Assembly (NCBI GenBank): GCA_965240325.2
Contig: OZ251222.1
Span: 1,612,001-1,676,000, forward strand
DNA length: 64,000 bases
Origin: Rebecca billardiae RCC1528
Lineage: Eukaryota > Haptophyta
Direction of reading: 5' to 3'
The notes under the pieces were generated by a model, which did not search any database, was not told the origin of the DNA, and worked only from the letters and a program-made list of their open reading frames with translations. This document shows positions 53,227-62,154 of the stretch, one piece after another. Positions within the stretch are counted from its first letter, which is position 1. Every line of letters begins with the position of its first letter. The translations under genes and the position numbers were made by a program.

Positions 53227-54726
53227 ATGATGCCCAAGAAGAAATCGGCGGCATCAACGATGGCGCCGCCATCGACTGCTGCAGGAGCCCTCCTTTGGGC
53301 AGCACTGCTGGTCACAGGATCGCCGACGATCAACCTGCGGAAAGGACTGCGGTCGGAGGACTATGCGTGGATGCGTCGCTACGCGCCCGCGGCTCTGACC
53401 ACGCTGCCGCACGAGTACGAGCGCGCGCTCGCCGCGAGCCCCGCCCCGCCGGCCGCGCTCGGTGCCGGCGCTGGCGCGCCGGCACCCTCGGATCCCCGCT
53501 TGCGACGCTTCGGCACGGTGCACAGGCGGCTCGCCGAGCACGCCGAATTGTCGCTCATCAGCTCGTTCGAGCTGCAGCACGCCCACGACCTCGACCTGTA
53601 CGACCCTGCCGAGTGGAGCTGGAGGCGCGGGCTCAACTTCTCGCTGGCCGCGATGCTGCCCGCCGACGTCGCGAGCTCGGACGCGTACCTGGGCGAGTTC
53701 GGGCCGGAGCCGAGCGCCCGGGCGGCGCCGCGCCCTCCGAATGGCTCGCTCCTCGGCGCGGCGCGCCCGCCGCCGCCGCTCGACTGGGTCGAGAGCGGCA
53801 TCGTGCCCGCAGACGTGTGGGACCAGGGCATGTGCGCGAGCTGCTGGGCCTTTGTGGCCGCCGACGCCGTCGCCGCGGCAAACGCGCTGGCTGCGCCCGC
53901 CGCCTCCGCGCCCGCGAGCCTGTCGAGCCAGCAGATCGTCTCGTGCGACGACCCGACCGCCTACGGCTGCCTCGGCGGCACGCCCGCGCAGGCGCTCACG
54001 TACGCGCGCACGGAAGCCGTGAAGCCCGCCGAGGCCTACCCTTACGCGTCCTACTCCGGGCAGCAGCCGCCGCCTGCGTGCCGCTTGCACCCGGGGCACG
54101 CGTCGGCGCGCCGGCAGGCCCTCAAGGTCGGCGGCTACCGCTCCGTGCGCAAGGGGGACGAGGACGCGATGCTGAGCGCGCTGCAGCACGCGCCGCTCGC
54201 CGTCGGGATCGACGCTGACTCGTTTGAGTTCCTGCACTACCGCAAGGGCGTGCTCGACGTGCCCGCGTGCGGCACGGGCCTGAATCACGCGGTGCTCATC
54301 GTCGGGCACGGCGTCGACGGCGGCCTGCCGTACTGGCGCGTGAAGAACTCGTGGGGCGAGTCGTGGGGCGAGGCCGGGTTCATGCGCCTCGCGCGGGGCC
54401 GCAACATGTGCGGCATCGCCGACCTCGTCGTGTACGCCGTCGCGCCCGGCAGCGACGACGGCGCGGGCGGCAGCTTCTCGTGGTCGTCGCACGGATTCCT
54501 TGGGAGCAACGCGCGTACCATCGCGGCGGCGGCGGGTGTCGTGCTGCTTCTGGGCATCGCCGCCTGTGCTGCGTCGTCGTCGTGGAGGCACGCCGGCGCG
54601 CGCGGGGCGGCGGCGGGTGCGGCGGCGAAGCCCACGCTCTCCTTCTCGATGCCAGCTGTGGGCGCGGCGCCCCTGAAGCCGCCGGCAGGCGTGGAGAAAC
54701 CGGGCCAGGCACAAGCCCTGCGATAA
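53227..54726 (+). CDS. Papain-family (C1A) cysteine protease with C-terminal membrane anchor
   Basis: Endopeptidase of the papain/cathepsin family. Single exon, 499 residues. An N-terminal hydrophobic segment (residues 16-34) acts as leader; a propeptide-like region runs to about 185. The mature domain starts near PLDWVESGIV and contains the oxyanion Gln200, catalytic Cys206 in DQGMCASCWAFV, His354 in GLNHAVLIVGHG, and Asn374 in WRVKNSWGESWGE, all intact. The signature YGCLGG and PACRL cysteines are present. Unusually, residues 431-450 (TIAAAAGVVLLLGIAACAAS) form a transmembrane anchor with a short Ala/Lys/Pro tail, so the protease domain would face a lumen or the outside. A second ATG follows directly at codon 2. 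Likely vacuolar or surface proteolysis; substrate unknown. Confidence 0.94.
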   Translation: MMPKKKSAASTMAPPSTAAGALLWAALLVTGSPTINLRKGLRSEDYAWMRRYAPAALTTLPHEYERALAASPAPPAALGAGAGAPAPSDPRLRRFGTVHRRLAEHAELSLISSFELQHAHDLDLYDPAEWSWRRGLNFSLAAMLPADVASSDAYLGEFGPEPSARAAPRPPNGSLLGAARPPPPLDWVESGIVPADVWDQGMCASCWAFVAADAVAAANALAAPAASAPASLSSQQIVSCDDPTAYGCLGGTPAQALTYARTEAVKPAEAYPYASYSGQQPPPACRLHPGHASARRQALKVGGYRSVRKGDEDAMLSALQHAPLAVGIDADSFEFLHYRKGVLDVPACGTGLNHAVLIVGHGVDGGLPYWRVKNSWGESWGEAGFMRLARGRNMCGIADLVVYAVAPGSDDGAGGSFSWSSHGFLGSNARTIAAAAGVVLLLGIAACAASSSWRHAGARGAAAGAAAKPTLSFSMPAVGAAPLKPPAGVEKPGQAQALR

Positions 54727-55200
54727 GTTTCTCGTAGTCGTCGTCATCATCATTATAATCACTGGTGACTTAGAAAGTCATCCGATCAGCGAGCGACTAC
54801 GGGCTGCACTGTCAATAAGCCGCCACCATGCACGGGTCCGCGGGCCTTTCGAGTTTTGACCGTACTGTGAGCTACAGTATAGCAACTATAGCATCATCAT
54901 CAGTCTAGCTACTAGCTATAGTCAGCTGATGCCTGATGATGGCTCCCTTCACTTCACTTTCCGACGAGGCGCGCTACTCAGTACCCTAGCTTATACGCTG
55001 CTCCTGGGTGACCTGCGTGAGACCGTGTCAGGCGGTACGTTGCCGTCTGAGCTTGTAGTAAATGTACATAATGCTGACTAATAATTCGGTCGTGCGAGTG
55101 CTCGTGGGCAGTCGTGGCCGTGGGCGTCGAGAGCTGCGCGCGTTCGATGGCACGCGCGGCCCTGGCGACAAGCGCGCACCCCCCCCCGGCTGAGGAGGTT
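54727..55200. other. Convergent intergenic region; nothing recognised
   Basis: Between the stops of the protease and RCC1 genes. Moderately AT-rich, with no open frame or recognisable element. Confidence 0.5.
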
Positions 55201-56694
55201 TCACCCATCCACGACTACGGGCCCTTGAAGCAGAAGCGGCGGCAGCGGCTCGATCCGCACGAGCGCGTTCCGCCCGTCCAGGTTCTCGCCCGCAGCCCAG
55301 TCAGCCGCTTGGTCGACGGCCGGTCGCGGCAGGGTGAGGCCGCGGCCGAGCGCGGCCGACTGCCTGCCGCACGAATGCACAGAGCCGTCCGCCGTGACGT
55401 ACAGCGCGTGATCGTCCCCAAACGTGCAGCCCATCACGTGCTCGTGCGCAAGCGCCTGCACGCGGCTCGGCGGCAAGGTGATCCCTGAGCCTGGATGGCC
55501 GAGAGCGCCCGCCCAGTTGTCACCAAAGGTGTGCAGGCTGCCATCCGCGCCCAGCACCGCGCTGCATGTTGCCCCGGCGGCGGCGTGCACCGCGTGCACG
55601 CCCGCCAGCGCCTCGATCCGTCTGGGTTCGAGCTGGGTCTCCGAGTCGCCATGACCAAGGCAGCCGCAGTCGCCACGGCCGAAGGAGTGCGCTCCACCCT
55701 CTCTGTCCAACACCAGGCTGTGGGCAAAGCCCGCGCTCACGCGCACAGCGAACACGCCGGCGAGCATCTCGATGCGCCTCGGCACGCTGCGATACTGCGT
55801 CCGATCGCCGTGCCCGAGCTCGCCGTTACCGTTTGCGCCGCACGAGTACACGGCGCCGCTGGCCGAGAGCAGCAGCATGTGCTCACCGCCGGCAGAGATG
55901 CCGCCCACGCGCACACCGTCCAGCGCCTCGACGCGCGTCGGCTCCCACCGCTCCTCCTCGTCGCCGTGGCCGAGCTGGCCGCAGGGATTGCTGCCCCAGC
56001 TGTACGCCCAGCCCGCGGTGCTGAGCGCGAGGCTGTACAGCCCGCCAGCGCTGATGCAGACCGCGGCCTCATTCGCCGGCAGGTGCGCCTGCCGGCACGA
56101 ATAGCGTGTGTCGGAGTCGCCCAGACCGAGCTGGCCGAACTCATTGTCGCCGCACGCCCACACGGCGCCGGCGTCGCTGAGCGCGAGCAGGTGGCTGAGG
56201 CCAGCGGCCACCGCGCTCACGCGCACTGCCACGAGCGAGGCGACGCGCGTCGGGCGCGACACGCTTCCCGACTCCTCCGCATGCGCCACTGCCACAGGCG
56301 AGCAGGACCCACCGTTACCGCTGCCCTCCTCCTCCTCCTCGCCGCACGTGAGCAGCCCGCCCTCCGCGTCCACAAAGGCGCTGAACGGGGAGAGGTCGAA
56401 ACCCCCCGCAGCCACGACGTGCGCATGCGCACGCGCGACCACGAGCACGCGCTCGCGCGAGAGAAGCTCTGCCGTCCACGTGCGCGGCCCCTCCGGCATT
56501 GCGGCCGGCAGCACGTGCCCGCGCGCGTGCGCACGCACACGCAGCGCGTGCTCGACCGGCGAGGGGCCACCGGGCAAGCCGCGAAAGAGACGTGAAGCGG
56601 CGTTGGCGCGGGCGAGGTCACGCGGTGCAAGCGCGAGCATGACTCGCTCGACAACCTCAGCAGGCAAGTCCGCGAACTGCCGCACGGCCGCCAT
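55201..56694 (-). CDS. F-box protein with RCC1-type beta-propeller repeats
   Basis: Likely substrate-recognition subunit of an SCF-type ubiquitin ligase, or a regulatory RCC1-repeat protein. Single exon, 497 residues from the ATG at 56694 (MAAVRQFADLPAEVVERVML), which opens directly into an F-box (FADLPAEVVERVMLALAPRD then LARANAASRLF, residues 8-40). At least six RCC1 repeats follow, each with a G-rich motif such as VWACGDNEFGQLGLGD, SWGSNPCGQLGHGD, SCGANGNGELGHGD, SFGRGDCGCLGHGD and TFGDNWAGALGHP, forming a seven-bladed propeller. Residues for Ran GDP/GTP exchange cannot be judged from sequence, and the F-box argues against a classical RCC1 exchange factor. The start is 86 bp from the divergent plus-strand gene, so promoters are shared or overlap. 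Confidence 0.9.
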   Translation of the reverse strand: MAAVRQFADLPAEVVERVMLALAPRDLARANAASRLFRGLPGGPSPVEHALRVRAHARGHVLPAAMPEGPRTWTAELLSRERVLVVARAHAHVVAAGGFDLSPFSAFVDAEGGLLTCGEEEEEGSGNGGSCSPVAVAHAEESGSVSRPTRVASLVAVRVSAVAAGLSHLLALSDAGAVWACGDNEFGQLGLGDSDTRYSCRQAHLPANEAAVCISAGGLYSLALSTAGWAYSWGSNPCGQLGHGDEEERWEPTRVEALDGVRVGGISAGGEHMLLLSASGAVYSCGANGNGELGHGDRTQYRSVPRRIEMLAGVFAVRVSAGFAHSLVLDREGGAHSFGRGDCGCLGHGDSETQLEPRRIEALAGVHAVHAAAGATCSAVLGADGSLHTFGDNWAGALGHPGSGITLPPSRVQALAHEHVMGCTFGDDHALYVTADGSVHSCGRQSAALGRGLTLPRPAVDQAADWAAGENLDGRNALVRIEPLPPLLLQGPVVVDG

Positions 56695-56780
56695 TTTCGC
56701 GTCCGCAGCACGCGGCACGCGGGTCGCCTTTCCGTCGCCTTTCGAGTTTCGATACAACCGCTACCAGTATCTCCGTTATT

Positions 56781-59700
56781 ATGCGGGCCGCCGCCATTGC
56801 TGACCATCGCCCCATTGACGTTACTTGTCCGATATACGGCCTACTTGTACTCGTCTGCAGGCGCCGTGCGCCCTGCGGAGCTGGCCCCGGTTCTCTGGGG
56901 CCGCGCAGGCACGGCAGCGGGGGCGGGATGGCCGTCGAGCGCAAAAGCAGCGGTGCGGCGATGGTCCCCTCGGCGCAGCCCGCCCGGGCCGCCCGCGCCG
57001 CGCACACCGCCGAGTCGGCCCGGCCGAGCACGACGCAGCCAGCGTTCGGCAGAACACAACCGCCTCCCCAGCACGATCGGTCAGCAGATCAGCCCGAGCG
57101 CAAGCCACGAGCGAGCTTCGCGCCAGAGGTGCAGCTCGAGAGAGCCTCACTCGTGCGGCAGCAAGTTCGTGCTCGGCGCGCGGAGAAGCGGCGCAACGCG
57201 CCGATCCTCCAGCAGCAGGCTGGGCTCGGGGCCCTTGTGCGGCTCGAAGCGGGGCTATGGCCAAGCCCGCAGGGAGGGGACTACGCTCCGGAGGAGAACG
57301 ACCGAGGCGACGGGCAAGGCCCGATGGGCCGGTACGCAAAGACGTTGGGTACATCGGCCCAGGGTGGCAACTCGGAGATGCTCATGCATCAAGTCAGCGC
57401 GATGGTGCACGAGCACGCCGCGCGTCCACTGCCATTCCTGCTGTCGACGCAGCACAATCGGGCCGACGAGTTCTTGCAGGCGGGCAGGCACGTGCTCGAG
57501 GTCGAGCATGCGCTCGCAGCGCAGCCGGAGCGCACCGAAACGTCAGCGCAGGTCGTGGTGCTCGCGGCTGAGCGCAGCGGCGGCACCGGCGCGGGGGCCG
57601 CCGTGGGCAGTCAGCCAGCGCCGGTCCACGCGTCGTCACTCGACGTGGCTGTCGACTCGCCCGAGCCGGCGCCCGAGAATATCAAGCAGGTCGGCTCGTC
57701 CGCCTCGTCGCCCCGCAAGCAGGCGTCGCCGCTCAAGCAGGGAGGCGTCGTGCTACCGAGCGCGCTGGAGCCCGGCGAGCTCCCCGCCTCGAGCTCGGTC
57801 GACAACGCCAACCCCGCGAACTTCATGTCGGCGGTGCAGGCGGCCTTGTCGGCGTCGGCGGCGGTGAGAGCCGAGGCCGGTGGCGCACAGCCCGCGATCA
57901 GCAGCGCGGCCCGTGCTCTCGTCGATCTGTCGCCCAGGCGCAGGTCGGGGCCGATGCCAGTGACAGCGGCGGATGCGTTCAAGGCGGGCGAGTACGAGAT
58001 GGCCCTTGCCTTTGCGGACGCGCGGCTCGAGCGAGAGCCCAACAGCGCCGCTATGCGGCGCCTCAAGGGGCGCATCCACGGGAAGCGGGCCGAGCACGAC
58101 AGCGCAGCCCTCGAGGCGTTGCGCGCGGTCGACCTCGAGCCGAACAACCCCGTGTCGCACATGCAGCGAGCGAACGCGCTGGCTCACCTCGGGCGCATGC
58201 CTGCCGCGGGCTCATCCATGCTCTCTGCGCTCAAGCTCGAGCCCCTCGGCCAGCTGAGCACGGCGCAGGACAAGTACAGCGGCCTGCTCTCGAGCCTGCG
58301 GCGCACGCGCGAGTACTACGCCTCGCAGCGCCCGCTCGGCCTGGCGGCCAACGCTGTGCAGCCGACGGTGGGCGCGAGCTTACCCTCCCTCGAGCCGCTG
58401 CGCGTGCCTTCGATCTCACCGCCGGGTGCCGAGAGCCACGCGACTCGGAAGAGTGGCCTCCGTCGCGTCTTCGACGAGCGCCGCGTGTGGGTGGAGGACG
58501 ACAGCGACAGGCCAGCACGCCCTGCTCGTCAGGCGGAGCCGGTGGTGCCGCCGCTCGGAGGGGCCGAGGCCGGGCCTCTCGAGCAGCGCGGCGAGCGCGC
58601 GGCCCGCGCACGCCCAATCGCGCCAAACCCGAGCGAAAGGCATGCGCCGAAGTCCGGCACGGTCGCGGCGCCGAGCAGCGCGCCCCCGATCACAGCCAGG
58701 CCTCCGCTCACAGTCGTGTACGTGGCCAAGCACCAGATCACCGTGTCCGTCCAAGCCGAGGAAGACAGCACGGCGGCGGAGGGCGGCGAGATGGGCAGCG
58801 CGCGCGGCGCCGCGCCGGCGCGCGCCATTGCCAGCGACGACGCCTTCGAGCCGTCGCTGCGCGTGCGGCTGTGGCTGTGCGCGATCGTCGTCGAGTGGGA
58901 CGAGCAGCGCGCGACGCTGGTGTCGGGCCATGGGGAGTGGCACGACGTGCCACTCGCCGAGGTGCAGAGCGGCGGCCGGCGCGTGATCATCATCGACAAG
59001 CTGCGGACGAACACAGCGTACCAGCTGTGCGCGTGCTTCGTGGACGACGCGGACGGGCGGGTCGGCCCACCGACCAAGGTGCAGGTGACGACGCTCAGCG
59101 AGGAGGCGCGGCTGATCGACCACGCCGACATTCCGGACTCGTGGCGCAACATCCCGCTCGAGGACGTGCCGGCGGAGCAGAGCAAGCTGGCGAACAAGCC
59201 CGACTTCAACGCGATGCGGCTCGCGGCCGTGCGCAGCCACAACGCCATGGAGCAGCTGCGTGGCGCGATCGTCGACGTGCTGCGGCGCCACCGCCAGCTG
59301 CTCGTCAGCGCGTTCCGCTACGCGTGCCTGCTCGTCGCGCTCGAATCGGACGACGGCAACAAGGCGATGCTGGAGGTGGAGCGCACGCGCACGCGGCTCC
59401 GAAAGCAGTACGACCTGCAGCCGCGCAAGATCATTATTGTGCTCTCGCCCGGGCCGAACATCGAGTCGGTGAAGGCGCTGCTGGTGGCGGCGCGGCTGCA
59501 CATCGAGGGCGCGTGCGAGCTCGTCGCGGTCGTGTGCAACGGCGGCGGCACCAAGGAGGTGGCGACGCAGCGCACCATCCTCGCGCGCGCGCTGCTCAAC
59601 TCGCAGCGCATGTACGACGTCCCGATTGGGATCGGCGAGCCGTCGGGCAAGCCGTACAAGGCGCCGCCGCACGAGTACTCGTTCCCTGGGTACACCAAGG

Positions 59701-61988
59701 TGGACCGCGCGAAGCTGCGCGACGGGCAGGAGGTGCTGCGCGACGTGCTTGAAGCCGCCGAGCCGCGCAGCCTCACGTTCGTGCTCCTCTCCGCGCTCTC
59801 GGACATGGCCAAGCTGATCACCTCGGAGCACCAGCAGACGCTGTACAGCAAGGTGGCGCTGGTGACGACGATGGGCGGGTGCGTGCTGCACTGGGGCGAG
59901 GCGGAGGGCGAGGGCGCGGCGCCGCGGATGCGCGGGCACGACCGGCCCGAGGCGATCACGCCGGACAACGCGGCGAACAACCAGCTCGACCCGGACGCCG
60001 CGAGCGTCGTGTACTCGTGGTGCCTCGAGAAGCACATCCCACTGCGCGTGATCGGGCGCGAGGCGATCTGCGACGTGCCGATGCGCATCTTCAAGCAGAT
60101 GGCCGAGGCGCACCCGCATGACCCCGTGATGAAGTACATCCGCACGGGGCAGGAGCAGGGGCTGATCGGGCTGTGGAAGCGCGTGTGCCGCGGCGAGATC
60201 CCGAACTGCGACAGGAAGTGGTTCTTCGAGTGCGCGCGCATGTGCCAAGCGAGCGTGTGCCGCGAGCCTCGTGCGCTGCCGCGCACCGCCGCGCGCCGCA
60301 CTAATGAGCTCGCCGCGCGTGCGTCGGCCCTGCCCGCGCGCCCGCCCCGGGGCTGGCCCTCCGCAGCAAGTTCTGCGGCGTTGCGGAGGCGGAGTTCGAG
60401 CGGCGCGGCTTCGACAAGCTGACCGAGGCGTTCCAGATCGAGCGCCGGCTCGACGGCACGGTGAAGCCGTACGACGCGGTCGCGCTGCTGCTCGCGCTCG
60501 CGCCCGAGGACTCGGCCAACGCCTTCTTCGCCTTCCGCAAGAACAAGCGCGCGCCCGGCGTGTTTGTCTTTGAGGAGAAGGAGTACATGGTGCCGTCTGC
60601 GCCGGTGATCGAGGTGTTCCAGCAGACGCTGGTGGCCGTCGTCCGCAGCAAAGCCGCGGGCTTCGCGCGCTTCCGCCCGCGGCGCAACGAGTTTGAAGGG
60701 CCGCTCTCTCACAGCGTGACCATGGGCAGCTTTGTGCGCTTTGCGAGACAGTGCGCGCCGCGGCGCCGCGCGCGCGCGCACCCTCGCGTCGTTGGCCGGC
60801 GCGTGGCGCAGCACTCGTCCGACGCTGGTCCACGTGACCCGCCCGCGCGGCGCGCGCGCGCTCGTGCGCTCGGCAGGTGCCAGATCGTCGAGCCCCCGTC
60901 GATCACCCTGGTGAAGGTGGAGCGTGCGTTCATGCAGACCACGCGCCTCATCCAGCTCGCGCAGCCGTCGGATGACGGCGACGACGACCACCAGCTCGGG
61001 CTGCGGGACTTCATCGCGGGGCTCGTGCGGCTGGCGCAGATGAAGTACGCCGAGCAGATGACCCCGGTCGAGGGCTTAGAGAAGCTGATCAACCTCATCG
61101 GCGAGCACATGCCCTTGTCGACGAGTGCGCGCACACTCGCTCGCGGCGTGTGCCCTGGGAGGGCGAGCCGGCGTGGCAGTCGCACGCTCAGCTCACGCCG
61201 CCGCGCCCTCCCCCCCCGCACGCCAAACCGCGCGCGCAGAGATGGAGGACGACTTCTTGCACCGCGCGATGACCCCCTCGGTGCGCGCCATGCTGATCAA
61301 GTGGCAGCCCGCGCTGCGCGAGATCTTCGACACGTACGCGTCGTTTGGCCGCGCGCACGAGACGTCCATCCGGCGGCAGGAGCGCATCGACGTGACGGAC
61401 CTGCACGTGCTCGCGCAGGACGCGGGGCTGCTCGACAAGCTGAGCGTGTCTGATCTGGTCGCGCTCTTCGTGCAGACACGCGCTGACCAGGAGCCTCTCG
61501 AGAACGACGCCGACAGCGACGCGTCGAGCGCATACACGCAGCTCGAGTTCTGGGAGTTCAACGAGTGGATCGCGCGCGTGTGCCACGCGCACGCGCTGAA
61601 GGCGCGCGGCAAGCCTGCAGGTATCCTGCACGTCGTGCCGCAGGCGGCGACGCCGGTGATGCAGACGCGCTTCGCAAACGTCGCGACGCTGGCGTCCGGT
61701 GGCAAGCCGCGCCACGGGACGCCCAAGGCGGGAGACCGGCGGGGCCAGCTGCGCGTGAGCCTGCTCGACGCTGGCCGCTCGCTCGCCAAATCGACGGTCT
61801 CGCTGAAGGCAGCCGCCGAGAGCGCGCGAGAGATCGGCCCCGCGGATGAGTCAGGCGGAGACGAGACTGCGGCCGCGCTGATCTGTGACGAGCTGGACCG
61901 ATGGATCAGCGGCGAGCTGCTGCCGCGGCTCCGCCCCGTGATGCAGCGCAAGGCGCAGGACCTTGCGCTGAGCGCCCTCGGTGACTGA
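56781..61988 (+). CDS. Multidomain protein: TPR, FN3-like and nucleoside-hydrolase-like domain (copy A)
   Basis: Exons 56781-60229, 60367-60750, 60877-61124 and 61240-61988 join at phases 2, 2 and 1, giving about 1,609 residues; an in-frame ATG at 56928 is an equally good start (1,560 residues). After a disordered Ala/Pro-rich N-terminus come TPR-like helices (near residues 395-480, DAFKAGEYEMALAFADARLE), a fibronectin-III-like strand region (690-775) and an inosine/uridine nucleoside-hydrolase-like domain (880-1210). That domain has KIIIVLSPGPNIESVKALL, TPDNAANNQLDPDAASVVYS, IPNCDRKWFFDKFCG and KPYDAVALLLALAPEDS. The calcium-binding DxDxGxDD loop of active enzymes reads LSPGPNIES here, so catalysis is doubtful. 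A C-terminal helical region (KMEDDFLHRAMTPS; FVQTRADQEPL) is shared with copy B. Cellular role unknown. Confidence 0.82.
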
Positions 61989-62154
61989 CACTGCTGACGA
62001 CTGCTGCTGATGATGAGCGACATCTACTTGGCGCCGCGGCTGCTACTACTATACAGGCTGCATATATCGTCGTCGCCGTTTGCCACTACACTATGTCTAC
62101 GGGTACGGGCCCCTCCTGGCTCCTGCGTAGCGCTCAAGTGATATGCTGCGCTGT
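61989..62154. other. 166-bp convergent spacer between the two paralogues
   Basis: Separates the stop codons of copies A and B. It is of lower GC than the genes; no terminator or repeat recognised. Confidence 0.5.

Noticed and set aside
53254-54762. 502-codon minus-strand frame antisense to the cysteine protease
   Set aside because: Arg/Val/His-rich shadow opposite a gene with intact Gln, Cys, His and Asn active-site residues.
58416-60833. 805-codon minus-strand frame antisense to copy A
   Set aside because: Arg/His/Val-rich shadow; the plus strand carries the nucleoside-hydrolase-like domain and a matching paralogue.
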